From: Haberlea rhodopensis
Lineage: Eukaryota > Streptophyta > Magnoliopsida > Lamiales > Gesneriaceae
NCBI GenBank assembly: GCA_907163345.1
Contig: CAJQUN010000001.1
Span: forward strand, 2,728,001-2,792,000
DNA length: 64,000 bases
Direction of reading: 5' to 3'
Shown here: positions 45,472 to 56,695 of the stretch, in pieces
Layout of the letters: every line of letters begins with the position of its first letter
Numbering within the stretch: position 1 is the stretch's first letter
Position numbers and translations under genes: made by a program
Notes under the pieces: generated by a model
Seen by the model: the letters and a program-made list of their open reading frames with translations, nothing else
Databases searched by the model: none
Told to the model about the DNA's origin: nothing

Positions 45472-45924
45472 ATGGAGGAAGCAAAGGGAGAAGTGAAGCA
45501 CATATTGTTGGCTAAGTTCAAAGATGGAATATCCGAAGAACAAATCCAAGAACTCATTAAGGACTATGCTAACCTTGTCAATCTTGTACCTTCCATGAAG
45601 GCTTTCCGATGGTAAGAACCAAACCCCCCATTTCATACCTATTATGTGAGGAACCAAAATAGTTTTCATTAATGTTTTAACAATGAAAATAGAAATGTCA
45701 TGTAAATTTATTTCTTGACTTGTTATTGTGACAGGGGTAAGGATGTGAGTAACGAAAACTTGGATCAAGGTTTTACTCATATATTCGAGTCGACTTTCGA
45801 GAGCACCGAAGGTATTACTGCATATGGTACTCATCCGGATCACGTCGAATATGCAAACAAGCTACTCCCTCAACTAGAGAAATTCGTCGTAGTTGATTAC
45901 AAGCCCACGAAGGTCCAACTATGA
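45472..45924 (+). CDS. Stress-response A/B barrel (Dabb) domain protein, HS1-like
   Basis: Two exons, 45472..45611 and 45735..45924, 109 aa plus stop. The donor is GATG|GTAAGA and the acceptor GACAG. The protein begins MEEAKGEVKHILLAKFKDG, followed by NLVPSMKAFRWGKDVS and ends VVDYKPTKVQL. It is a single Dabb domain, small and dimeric in known relatives, with the same length as Arabidopsis heat-stable protein 1, which has antimicrobial activity; olivetolic acid cyclase of Cannabis has the same fold. There is no signal peptide. The conserved block HIFESTFESTEGI and the His of GTHPDHVEYA are present. Whether it is catalytic or a defence protein cannot be told. No frame damage. Confidence 0.92.
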
Positions 45925-46677
45925 ATTAATATCCTTATCTGAATCAAAGTTTTTTCCTTTTTTTCAATAAACTGAGCTCTGTGATTTGTCTGCTATAAGA
46001 TATGTATGTCTCATGTTGCTTGTTATCTTGGTTACCAGATGTCTTTTTTTATTGGATATTTGAATAATATTTATTATAAATTTATTTGCCGTGTTCATTC
46101 CAGCTTTTGTGATCCAGAGGTCTGATGCAAATGTCAATTAAACTCAGAGCCTATATGATCAGAGGTTTGATGCAAATGTTAACACCCAAATTAGTTTGTG
46201 AAAAGGCAGACATATAAATAGGATATTACCACTCTGCTGCCTTTTTAAATTAATGACTTGCAACTTTGCTGATAGAAATGGCTTTTGTCTATCCAGAAAA
46301 ATCTTTTTAGTTGTGAAAAATTAAAGCAAAAATCTTAAGTTGTTTCACACTTTTCTACTAATTTCTCCCTTCTTTTAACACAATATGCCAATGCAATCAC
46401 ATAACTTCAGAATATTGCATTCTCCCCGGAACTTCAAATTGCTAATCCCTTTGCATAGATATCCACTACGTCAACTCAGAAAAAAAATACCCGTGTAGCC
46501 CCATCCCTTGGATTTTGTTTTTAAACAGAAATATACTAATATTAGCTAAATGGTAGCCAACATGGTGTTTACAATAAATTGCTAAAATAAAGATTATAAA
46601 ACCCACACTATCGTAAGTGCTAAAACAAGTGAGCTAACAGAAGGCAAGCGTCGCCTCGTTCGAAAAGCGGTACTACT
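45925..46677. other. 3' UTR of the HS1-like gene and intergenic sequence
   Basis: An AATAAA-like signal (TTCAATAAACTG, near 45966) follows the stop by about 40 bases. From about 46100 there is no recognised feature. Confidence 0.45.
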
Positions 46678-46682
46678 ATGAG

Positions 46683-47358
46683 TGTTATGAATTGATCCCA
46701 CCAATTCCCCGATCAAGAATTCACGTGCATGGCCAATTTGAAAAACAAGGTCATCCGATTGCACTTGTCCCACAGAACTCTATGAACTCAATCTTCGAAC
46801 AAATGACGGCATGAATCGATGAACTTCGCCATGAACACAAAACATTGCACATACAGATTTCCAGGCACAATAATGATGAACACACACAAGAGATCATGCA
46901 CGGCAAGATACATCAAAGAAATAACAAGAAAAACCAAGACTACGACACAAGAGTACGTGGTTCGATCTCTAACGATCTACATCCATGGGAGGAGTTTTCA
47001 TTGTATTTCTTTGAGTGTACAAGAAGCTCACAGTACATGAATTCATTTCCCAATCAACTTCTATGCTTTACAATCGATTGTCACATGAATTCATTCATAC
47101 ATGACTAGCCTCTCAAAAAACTTTCCATTAATGCTCGCTGTCACTGCCTCTCGATCTTTTGTGCCTCACATTTCTTTATTTTCTTGTGCCACTCCTCTCT
47201 CCTGCCTCTTGAGCCTTCATGCTTTATATAGAGGTAGGAATAAATCACCTGCACAGCAGGTTATATGCTTGCCTAGTAAACAAGTTGCAAGGTAACCTCC
47301 TCCAACTGCCTCAAGAAGCTTCTTGTGCATAGTTGAATAAATTGATACATTTCTAACA
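46683..47358 (-). mobile_element. Solo LTR, 676 bp, with perfect 5-bp target duplication
   Basis: It runs from TGTTATGAATTG to TTTCTAACA with TG/CA ends and is flanked by ATGAG on both sides (46678-46682, 47359-47363). The minus-strand TATA box CTCTATATAAAG near 47220 gives the orientation. It contains the TACGTGGTTCG box near 46955. No internal region is present, so it is the product of LTR-LTR recombination. Confidence 0.88.
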
Positions 47359-47363
47359 ATGAG

Positions 47364-48905
47364 TAATGGGAAAATGATTCACTGCATAATCACAAGACTT
47401 TGACCAGAATGAGGCATGAACCACCGTAGACAATGATCATAAACTAAGAAAAGATACCAAACATACAAGCTTTTGCATCCAAAACCCTTACTAAACGTCA
47501 TACCACTAGATGACGTACGAAATCGACAAGCTCCCTAGTCCAAACAATGCGATGCTCCAGTGATGAAACACGCAAAAATAACCACCAACATGAGGACAAA
47601 ATAGTAACACATAGAAAATTAGGGAAAACATCATATAACTACTACACACATAAACATGACTACCAATTAACACAGAAGCTATATAAATATGTAATAGACA
47701 AAGATAAAGCAGTAGCAAAAAGGGGAAACTCGCACGACGGGCCAGTCGCGCATAAAATAATGCACGGGATGTTCCCCAATCCCGTTTATGCCATCAAAGA
47801 CGTCTCATGCCGAGCGGCGGGATTGACTCGCAACCACCGCCAATAAAGTGATAGACATCCAGAGCATGAAAGCCGCGGTCAAAAAAGACGACGCAATAGC
47901 AGCTGAAAGTGGCGGGTGAGCCCCGAGATAGATCTCAAGAGGCGGCCAAAGGGGAAAGGAGACGCTGCCAAAACCCCCAAGAGCAGACTAGGGAAGCAGT
48001 CGGATCTGAAGCCCAGAGCTAATCTCGCATCGATAGGCCAAGGGAGAAAACCTATCATCACCAAGAACTCAACCAGCGGAACAGTCAGAAATCCATATCA
48101 AACACCCGAAAACCAGTGTAGCAAAGAGTAAATCTAAGGCCAGAGGAATTGAGAACACCAGCACACGAGAAAACTCTACAATCAACCAAGAAGTCATTGA
48201 AGGTAGAAACGAGAAACCAGGGGAAGGTAAGAAGAACACAAGCATAGCCATAAAGGCAACTATAAAACCCATGGAGGCGATAAGAAGCTTCATAGAGGAG
48301 CAACTAGGGACTAGTCATCCCACCCCTTTTTGGATGGGAAGGTCTTGTCTTGGGGTTGACCCCACCTGTTTTCCCCACTCCAACATCTATGCTTAAGAGT
48401 GAAATTTCTTCATAGATTAGGTGTGAGTCTCGATCCATGTATCAACACACATAAATTCTTATTAATCATGAATCCATACCCGATTCATGCAAAATCCCCC
48501 GTCTCCATCTGTGGCACAGCCACTGCCAATATCTGAAGGTGGGGTCCACCCGAATCCACCGGCTATGCTTGACACAGCCACTACCAATATCCACAATGTC
48601 ATCACACACAAGGTGTGACTAATGTTGTCATATGTTACAAACATAGCACTAATTTGTTTATAAATCATTAAATCTGGATTAATTTTTCATTCAAAAAAAA
48701 TCTGGATTAATTTAATGTCAATAAAGGATTCACCACTTATTGATGATTAAATGGTGCTCTCTACTTTCTAGTATAACCAATATTTCGTGTAGTTCACAGT
48801 TTGTAGCTCATTCCAGTTTCTTAGAAGAACTATCAATTTGCTCAAATCATATTTGGCATTCTACACCATATTGTGAATTAGTAGCAACAGCTCCAAAGCC
48901 TACAA
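47364..48905. other. Intergenic; GC-richer segment 47730-48420 of unknown origin
   Basis: The segment 47730-48420 is less AT-rich than its surroundings and open for stretches on both strands (for example 47916-48131 plus, 48069-48303 minus), but no domain is recognised. It may be a decayed non-LTR or other repeat. The remainder is AT-rich and featureless. Confidence 0.35.
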
Positions 48906-48910
48906 TAAAT

Positions 48911-49278
48911 TGTTATGCCCATGATACCCGAGATTGAAGTGCACACATCTTACACCCAACGAATACCAAGATTTACGTGGTTCGGCAATCGCCTACGTCC
49001 ACACGAGCAAACACAGATTTATTGATATTTTCAGATGAGAATTACACTAATTCTGGATCCATTCACATCTCACGTATATTTATATTCAAAAGCTATATAT
49101 GCGAGGGACTAAATTTTAGGATGGGTTTATATAGGAGTTGTAACTCTCTCGGTAGACATCACCAATTTGAACTTGCATTCCTCCAATCTTGATTGGGATG
49201 GACGGAAACGTATTTCAACTTAGCCACCTTTGTAACACTAGCCTTTTGGAAAAAGCCACCACCGGCCACCGTCCAACA
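48911..49278 (-). mobile_element. Solo LTR, 368 bp, with perfect 5-bp target duplication
   Basis: It runs from TGTTATGCCC to GTCCAACA with TG/CA ends, flanked by TAAAT on both sides (48906-48910, 49279-49283). The minus-strand TATA box CTCCTATATAAACCC near 49130 gives the orientation. It contains TTTACGTGGTTCGGC near 48972. It shares the first seven plus-strand bases and the ACGTGG box with the solo LTR at 46683-47358 but is otherwise different. Confidence 0.88.
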
Positions 49279-49283
49279 TAAAT

Positions 49284-50085
49284 GACACTAGGTAAGAATT
49301 TCATGTCACATTGCCTCAATCCAACTACAGCTAGGAAAACTTCTCAACTTCCTTTTCTTCATTACCTTCTTCACCTTGAGAGCATTTCCCAACTCATTCG
49401 AATCCATATATAAACAAAACAACAGCACACTTACTTCCAGCACTTCCAGGTTCGAGCTTTGCCAATCAGCAAAACTAGAAGCATTGATCAAATTAAATCC
49501 AAATATATCATCAATATAATATTTATTAATAAGTTTGCTCTTCCGGAGAACAACTCAAAAAAGCATTCGTGCTGATAACGTGCTATAACTTTAACAAAAA
49601 ACAGAAGAAAGTCCAGAGAATTACTCGGAACTATTTAGAATCTCTATTTATAGGGTACATTTTGAACAATACAAATTTGCAAATATATTATACTGAGATT
49701 TCTATCTTGACTGAAAATCTATCTTGAAAATCATATATAATTACAAACTTATTTATAACATTTTCGTATATATGAAAACTAAAGTGTACGTAACAATAAT
49801 TTATTTTCGATGTGCACTTGTAAAACATTGTAGAAATTATCTAAAGTTTTTTTATATTATTTACCATGAATATTGATTATTTGACGTTGTAGTGGTATTA
49901 GATCCAGTGGTCTATAATAAGTCACTCTCCGCGATTTAAATAGGCATGACATGACATGACATGTAAATAAGCGATTAAAAGAAATTATAAATATTCAAAT
50001 ACATTATTAATTTAAATTATATAAAACATTATACATGAGTTTCTTATAAGTTGTGTCTTGATATATACTAACATAATTAAAAATA
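49284..50085. other. Intergenic; possible LTR junction near 49570
   Basis: The string GTGCTGATAACGTG at 49569-49582 resembles the LTR/primer-site junction of some plant Copia elements, with a minus-strand TATA-like CTATAAATAG near 49650. No second LTR or internal sequence was found. The rest is AT-rich. Confidence 0.3.
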
Positions 50086-50851
50086 ATGGCAAGGAAAATA
50101 TTGAACAAGACAATGATGAAAATTAATTAATTGAGAAGAGAAGGGAAAATAATGAATATGGTGGAGGGCTACTGGGAGTTATGCTGAGGGCTCAACAGGA
50201 GAAGCTGAATGATTTAAGCAAGGGTGAATAAAATTTTGCTTAAACCGAATTAATGGACCAAACTGAATTAATTCAAAAATTCGATTTTGATTTTTTAAAA
50301 AATAGGTTAATTCGGTTTTGGTTTTTTTTTTCAAAAAAAAAAAAAAACAGTTAATTCGGTTCGGCTTCAGTTTTCATTTTAAAACATCGGTTAACAGAAT
50401 TAACATATTTTTTTTAAAATATTTTTTTTAAAAAAAGTAACTTTTTTTAATTTTTTTTATTGTTTTATAAAATCAATACTCTTATTCTTTTATTTTATTT
50501 TTTTTAAAATTTTGATCTTATTTTTATATATATTTTAGTTTTTTTTAAAAACTCGGTTAATTCGGTTATTGATCGAAATGACCGATTTTAAGTCGGTTCG
50601 GTTCATTTTTAATAAACACTCCGGTCGGTTTGGTTTGATAAAAATAAAAATCGGTTAATTCGGTTTTGGTCGATTCGATTCGGTCGATTCAGTTTTAACA
50701 TAATGCAGACAAACCCCTACATTTAAGTGATGACAAAATAGCAGATAACATTATTGGAGTAATATTTGCAGTACATGATACCACAACAAGCGTATTGACT
50801 TGGGTGCTCAAGTATTTGCACGATAATGCAAATGTTTTAAATTCTGCCACG
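50086..50851 (+). pseudogene. CYP707A (abscisic acid 8'-hydroxylase) exon fragment, disrupted
   Basis: Two parts of one exon, 50086-50218 and 50728-50851, encode KRRENNEYGGGLLGVMLRAQ, then (across the insertion) ADNIIGVIFAVHDTTTSVLTW and LKYLHDNANVLN. This is the I-helix region of CYP707A enzymes, which inactivate abscisic acid; HDTT is part of the oxygen-binding AGxxT-type motif. The exon ends at a donor (ACG|GTCC). A frameshift with stop lies before EKRRENN near 50130, and a 501-bp hAT MITE splits the exon. No heme-binding exon or N-terminus is found nearby, so this is a fragment of a pseudogene. Confidence 0.8.
50219..50719. mobile_element. Non-autonomous hAT (MITE) inserted in the CYP707A exon
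   Basis: 501 bp, starting CAAGGGTGAATAA and ending ACCCCTA, with many CGGTTAATTCGG words in both orientations near both ends. It is flanked by GATTTAAG (50211-50218) and CATTTAAG (50720-50727), an 8-bp duplication with one difference. Removing the element and one copy restores the CYP707A reading LNDLSDDKIAD. Confidence 0.88.
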
Positions 50852-51390
50852 GTCCAATATTTCTTTTCCTTTCTGGTATAATTTATAATATGGCTAGATA
50901 AATGGTTTTTCTAAATTTCTATAAATTTTATTAATTTATTGAAGTATTAACATATATATGCAAATTTTCAGACTATAATTAATTTTCTTGTGTCTGAAAC
51001 TTGGACATGTTGAGGGGGGCCATCATTTTCCTATTCCCCTTATCTATAATTATTTTATTGTTTCATTATACCAACTCATACCCAATTCTTATAGTCTTTT
51101 GGCAGGTTTTATGTATTTAAGAAAAGTAGTTTTGTCCAAGGCATGTTATCCAAGCCCGTCTTGGCAATTACAAATGAGGATGTGTAGATCATTTGCCAAG
51201 TGTTTTATGGACTTACCGAACCACTACCCCACTACCTGAACACTCACAAGAGAGACTTTTAGGTAGAGAAGCCAAAATGGGATGAGTTGGCCCAAACCGA
51301 CCCACCAAATAGGCGGGGTAGGCAGTTGTTTTTTAGCCATCATGAAAGCGGGTCTATACAGGCCATTTTTCAAACGCGTCTGGAGGAAGA
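50852..51390. other. Intergenic and flank repeat of the Copia insertion
   Basis: From 51270 to 51390 the sequence has GGCCCAAACCGACCCACC-type words. They resume on the other side of the Copia element at 56025-56110 (GGCCCAACCCATTGGGTC), so the Copia element sits inside an older repeat of hAT-MITE character. 50852-51270 has no recognised content. Confidence 0.4.
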
Positions 51391-51643
51391 TAATAAAATT
51401 AGAGAAGAGTGATGAATTCATGTGGAATCATTTCCATTAATTCAATCGATCACATATATATACAAGTGATGAAAAACTGAAATCTAAACAACCTCCTATA
51501 CTTTTGCAACAACTTAGATACGAAAAGAGATTCTTATCTTATCTATAGATTCTAGTGTGATCTTTGATGGAATAATCTATAATCTCAAATATTTGATCTT
51601 TGGTATTCAAATATTTGATCTTGGTTGATTTATATCCTTATCA
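51391..51643 (-). repeat. Copia 3' LTR, 253 bp
   Basis: It matches 55806-56024 closely except for about 35 extra bases near 51578-51620 (a doubled CAAATATTTGATC segment). TATA-like sequence is not obvious in either LTR. Confidence 0.88.
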
Positions 51644-51662
51644 TACCCCCTCAAGATGGAGC

Positions 51663-52440
51663 TCAACATGAGAGTCCAATCTTGTCCATGAGAGAAATGA
51701 ACCGAGTCTGCGAAAGAGGTTTTGTTAGGATGTCAGCTAGTTGATCGGCAGATGACACATGAGCAACCCGAAGAGAACCATTCTGCACTTGATCGCGGAT
51801 GAAATGAAAGTCTATAGCCACATGTTTCATCCTGGAGTGAAAAATGGGATTGGAGCAAAGTTGGTTTGCCCCAATGTTATCACAGTAGATAACCAGACAA
51901 GTGGAGAGTGTGACCCTTAGATCAGTGAGGAGAGAGCACATCCAATTAATCTCAGTGGTAGTGTTGGCAACTGATCGATATTCTGCTTTGGTGGAGGAAC
52001 GAGCTACTGTTCTTTGCTTCTTTGATGTCCAATAAATAGGATTGCGGCCAAGATAAATGATGTAGGCACCTAAGGAGGTGTAGTTATCCTTGTTCCCTGC
52101 CCAGTCGGCATCAGAGAAAGCATGACGGGAGATAGGTGAATTGCGGTGGATCTGCAGACCATGATTAAGAGTGCCACAAAGGTATCGTATCATACGTTTG
52201 ACGAGAGCCCAGTGCTTAGTTGGCTTGTGCATGACCTGAGATAATTTATTAACGGCAAATGCGATGTCAAGACGAGTGAGTAGAAGATATTGCAAACTAC
52301 CCAAAACAGCCCGAAATTCAGTGGGAGCAGCCAACGGTGTTCTAGAGTGTAAAGTGAGGTTCGAGTCTGCGGGTAATGGCGTTGCACCAGGTTTGCATCA
52401 GACATGTGAGTTCTAGCAAAAAGATCCAACATATATATCG
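51663..52440 (-). pseudogene. Copia RNase H domain
   Basis: The frame 51663-52334 (223 aa) has GSLQYLLLTRLDIAFAVNKL, FSDADWAGNKDNYTS, TVARSSTKAEYRSVA and ADQLADILTKPLS. The catalytic D-E-D positions of Copia RNase H (SDADWAG, KAEY, YCDN) are intact. It is in a different frame from the RT upstream. Confidence 0.85.
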
Positions 52441-52499
52441 TCGTTGAGAGAGGAGAACACCTTGGTTATTGGGAATGATTTCGACACCAAGAAAGTATG

Positions 52500-53110
52500 A
52501 GAGTGAGCCAAGATCTTTAAGTCAGAACCGAACAGCCAAGAGCCTGACAAAGTTATGCAGCATAGGTACATTATCGTCAGTGATATTTATACCATCCACG
52601 TAGACAAGTAGATATATGATATGACCATTGTTGTTGGATATGAAGAGAGATGTGTCAGCGTGAGAGTTCATGAATCCGGATTGTAGGAGGAAAGTACGAA
52701 GTTCATGATACCAAGCATGTGGGGCTTGTTTTAAGCCATAAATAGCTTTTGCAAACATGGGATGTAGATACTGGATCAGTGAATCCTGAAGGTTGACTCA
52801 TGAAAACATTTTCATAAATGTGACCTTGCAAAAAGGCATTGTTGACGTCAAGTTGGCGAAGTGCCCACTGACAGCTTATTGCGAGACACAGAATAAGGCG
52901 AACTGTGGTTGATGAAATCCTTAGCATCCAGACGATCTTTAAACCAGTCAATGGAGCCATTAGAATTACGTTTAATGCGAAAGATCCACTTACAACCAAC
53001 AACATTCTGACTGGGTGCAGATGGCAATAGTTCCCATGTCCCATTCCGAACAAGAGCATCATAGTCATCCGACATGGCCCGACACCACTTAGGATCTTTT
53101 AGAGCTTAGG
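52500..53110 (-). pseudogene. Copia reverse transcriptase domain, broken
   Basis: Pieces in three frames: NGTWELLPSAPSQNVVGCKW (52848-53075), ALRQLDVNNAFLQGH (52703-53068) and AIYGLKQAPHAWY with LLVYVDGINI (52522-52758). The usual YVDD catalytic box reads YVDG, replacing the second aspartate. Frame changes lie between the pieces. Confidence 0.82.
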
Positions 53111-53124
53111 ATGCTGTAGTTGGT

Positions 53125-54640
53125 TCAATAGTAGGAGATGAAGATAATTGGGCATGGAGGTTGAGTTTTTTTTATAGGTTTGTGGATGTTGGCTTTGGCC
53201 CTGGTGCACATAGAATGGGTGGAGGTAGTTAATGTGGGCGCTGGTGGAGGGATAGTGTTAGTAGTGGTTGGGTTGGCAAGTGTGGTTGCGAAGGGTTCTG
53301 GTGTTTGAGTGTTTGTCTGATCTGTGATGCCTTGTGGTGGAGAAGAACCTTCACACTCGGGAAAATGCTGAGAGATCGTTGCTGGAGATAGCATGAGTGA
53401 CAGAGCAACATGGGGTATGTGGATAATAGGTGGGATCCAGGCTGATGAGGTGGATGAGTCAGGGCGAGGAGAGTGGCTTAAGAGGGACGAAAACGGGAAA
53501 ATGGACTTGATGAACTTGACGTGTCGTGAGACAAATGTTTTGGAGGATAATGGATCAAAGCATAGACAAGCACTCTGAGTGAGGGAGTATCCAAGGAATA
53601 CACAGGGTTTGGAGCGTGGTTCAAGCTTATGTGATGTATATGGTCGGAGCCATGGGTAGCAAATGCATCCAAAAACTTTGAGTTTGGAGTAGTGGGAATA
53701 TGCTTTCATAAGGGGAAGAGTAGCCAATATTCGGGGATGGCATACGGTTAATTAGGTACATTGCGGCGAAAGCATTGTGCCAAAAGATTAAAGGAATTGA
53801 TGCATGGGACAGTAAGGTGAGGCCTGTTTCGACTATGTGTAGATGGCGTCATTCTGAGATACCATTGTGTTAAGGGGTATGTGGTGGTGTAGTGAAATGA
53901 GAGATGCCATGAAGAGTTAGATTGTTTGAAAGTGCAATATATTCACCCCAATTATCTGAGTATAAAGTTTGAATGTCATGATTAAAGTGCCGTTCCACTA
54001 GAGCTTTGAATCGAACGAAAATACCTTTTACATCAGACTTGTGTTTTATTGGGTAAAACCAAATATATTTGGTACAGTGATCAACAAAAATAACATAATA
54101 TTTAAAACCATCATGAGAAGTGACTGGTGAGGTACATACATCAGAAAACAAAATTTGCAATGGTTTATTGGATATGAGAGTAGAGTTTGAAAATGGTAGC
54201 TTATGACTCTTATTACAATGGCATGCATTGCATGAAAAATCTGAAATAGATGAAGATAAATCTAACTTATGACGTGAAGCAATGTGTTGGAGAATGTGGA
54301 GAGCTGGATGGCCTGATCGGTGATGCCAGATGAGGGATGATGTTTTGACACTAGAGAATGCAAGTAGTGGTGGTGATGCCGGCCACTCATAGACACCATC
54401 CTTAGTTTGCCCCTTCAGCATTGTTACTCCCGTGCGAAGGTCCTTCACAAGAAAAGAAGATGGTAAGAATTCGATGGAAACCTGATTAGAGGAGCAAAGT
54501 TGAGAAATGGAAATGAGATTCTTTTTCATATGTGGGACACATATAACATTGTCCAAAGTAAAATGAACAGTAGGAGTTTTGAGGGATGTGGAACCAGTGT
54601 GGGTTATTGGTAGACCCATGCCATCACCAATCATGATATC
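53125..54640 (-). pseudogene. Copia GAG-pre-integrase and integrase
   Basis: The frame 53870-54634 holds DNVICVPHMKKNLISISQL, the pre-integrase HHCC finger (SLIWHHRSGHP and CNACHCNKSHK), then the catalytic core with LFSDVCTSP (first Asp) and LYSDNWGEY (second Asp; most relatives have DNGGEY, so Gly is replaced by Trp). The continuation 53125-53727, in another frame, has KLKVFGCICYPWLRPY and CVFLGYS, the conserved end of the core, then a Pro/Ser/Thr-rich linker. Confidence 0.82.
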
Positions 54641-55693
54641 GTCAAATCTAGTTTAGGGCGCATGAAGGGAGAGGTTGCTCAAATCATAAGGGACATGGTG
54701 AGAAGCACCACTGTCCGGTAGCCATGATTGAGTGGTTGGAGTGTTGGCTGCATAGTGAGCTCGAGGGGGTGCCTGTGAAAAAGATGCCTGCCCGAGTGAC
54801 CCTGCATTGGATTGAATAGGAACAAAGGTGAAGGAAGGACATCTTTTGGCCGTGTGTCGTTGAATGCGACATATTTGACAATATCCAAGGTAAGGGCGTT
54901 GTGGAGGACGTGGGTGACCAAGCCCTGGATTTTGTCTAGCAGAGATAGGACCTGGACCAGAAGGTGGACGCCAACCTTTGTTGTTTGTTCCAGATCTGAA
55001 GGGTGGATTCCAGCCATTGTTGTTGGGTTTGAAATTGGGACGCCAGCCAGTAGTATTTCGAGTTGTGGGATTGGCAGATGCTGGAAAGTATGGGGCACCA
55101 CTTTGGATCCTTGTAGGATGGCTTCAAAGTTGATAAGTTTTTCATGAAGTTCATCGAAGTCAATAGGGTTGTCCCTGGCCTGAACAGCACGAACCAGTTC
55201 TTTGTAATCATCACCGAGTTCTTCAAGAATTTTTTCCGGGATATCTTCTTGATCCAGTGGAGCTCCAAGGATTGCAAGTTCATCCGCCCGCGCTTTAACA
55301 GTTTGAAGAAATTCAATGATATTCTGGGAGCCTTTTGAAGATTTTTGAGTGTTTTTTGACCTGTTTGATCCGTCCCCGAGATGGTTTCGCATAAGTGTTG
55401 GCTAGTATTGTCCAGGCTTCGCGAGAGGTAGTGACTCGAGCAATTGTTGGTGACAGGGAACCAACAATGTCATTGAGTAGTAATTGATCCTGTCGAATCC
55501 AATGAGAGTAGGCTGGATTTGGTGTTTCTGTGTTGTTGACAGTAAGAGTGGCATCCGGACATGGTGTCAAACCATCAATATATTTAAGTAAATCATAGCC
55601 AATGAAGATAGTTTGGAATAGGAGTCGCCAAGAGACATATTTTTGGGACGTGAGTTTGAGGGGAGTTTGTGCAGCAACATTGATGCTTATCAA
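54641..55693 (-). pseudogene. Copia gag and protease start
   Basis: Gag begins at 55693 (MISINVAAQTPLKLTSQKY) and changes frame near 55315, continuing with FLQTVKARADELAILGAPL and AVQARDNPIDFDELHEKL. A CCHC knuckle (CQICRIQRHTAKRC) lies near 54850-54890. The protease motif WLPDSGASHHV follows near 54700-54725. A stop interrupts near 54655. Gag is unusually well kept apart from these breaks. Confidence 0.82.
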
Positions 55694-55805
55694 TGTATTC
55701 TTCTGTGGTGGTGTGTGTTTGTGGTTGATGAGTTTGAAGAGGAAGAGGTGTTGTTTATCGTCATTTCGAGATTAAGGAGAAAAAAAATTTAATGCTCTGA
55801 TACCA

Positions 55806-56024
55806 TAATAAAATTAGAGAAGAGTGATGAATTCATGAGGAATCATTTCCATTAATTCAATCGATCACATATATATACAAGTGATGAATAACTGAAATCT
55901 AAACAACCTCCTATACTTTTGCAACAACTTAGATACAAAAAGATATTCTTATCTTATCTATAGATTCTAGTGTGATCTTTTTTGATGGAGTAATCTATAT
56001 CTTGGTTGATTTATATCCTTATCA
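55806..56024 (-). repeat. Copia 5' LTR, 219 bp
   Basis: Direct repeat of 51391-51643. The adjacent tRNA-Met primer site (55794-55805) identifies it as the 5' LTR on the minus strand. Confidence 0.9.
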
Positions 56025-56695
56025 GAAAGCCCAAATGGCCCAACCCATTGGGTCATGGGTCAGGCTTGCCAGCCCATATGGGTCTTGCTAGATCTTTTCA
56101 GGTCGGATCTTTGAAATATCTACTACAGCAGTTGTTTTGATTAAGGCTCGTTATTTGATATGAACCTTTTTATCTTAGTTTTCTTGTGTGTTGAATGCGA
56201 TAGAGCTTATGTGTTCTTGTAGTATATCCTTCGTTTGTTAAAAGGCTTTGCCAATCTTATCATTTGGCAGAGACTAAATAGTCTTCCCACGCAAGTTTTG
56301 GTACTGCAAAAGGTTAATGTTTTTTTTCCTGGAAAATTTTAATCAAATATGGTTAAAGAATTAATATGGTGAGCCAGCCATAAGATTTAATTTTTTTTTT
56401 AAAATTGAATGAAATCAGACTATCAATATTTCACTGACTACATAAAGATGCACAACAAATGCACCAAACAAATCCTCTTAAAGAAACTTCACATCAAAGA
56501 AAATGTAGATTTTCCAGCAACAAAGAGTTCGGTTAGCAAAAGCCCTTATTCTGTCAACCATATCCATGTTTTAATCGAACCAAATTAATCACAAATATTA
56601 CATGAACCGGTATACTCCTTTTTTTTTACATAGTAAATATTAATCACATGACAACAAATATGACAAATGATGAGTGATGAAACCTACATACACGT
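56025..56695. other. Intergenic; flank repeat and 3' side of the telomere-binding gene
   Basis: 56025-56110 continues the GGCCCAACCC-type repeat from before the Copia insertion. The last few hundred bases before 56696 probably include the 3' UTR of the minus-strand TRF-like gene. Confidence 0.4.

Larger units (their letters stand above)
51391..56024 (-). mobile_element. Copia LTR retrotransposon, 4.6 kb, both LTRs present
   Basis: In minus sense: 5' LTR 55806-56024, tRNA-Met primer site 55794-55805 (TGGTATCAGAGC), gag, protease, integrase, RT, RNase H, polypurine tract (complement of TACCCCCTCAAG, 51644-51655), 3' LTR 51391-51643. The LTR ends are TGATAAGG...TTTTATTA. The order PR-IN-RT-RH places it in Ty1/Copia. 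Frameshifts and stops, and changes in RT and integrase motifs, make it non-autonomous now. Flanking 5-mers GAAGA and GAAAG are similar but not identical. Confidence 0.92.

Noticed and set aside
47879..48303. Hydrophobic minus-strand frames as a membrane protein gene
   Set aside because: No start context, no homology recognised, and equally open on the other strand; composition effect more likely.
51000..51240. Further CYP707A exon downstream of the pseudogene
   Set aside because: The 83-aa frame does not match the CYP707A sequence expected after the I-helix exon (no K-helix or heme-binding motif).
53393..55338. Plus-strand frames within the Copia element
   Set aside because: They overlap gag and integrase on the opposite strand and have no domain content.
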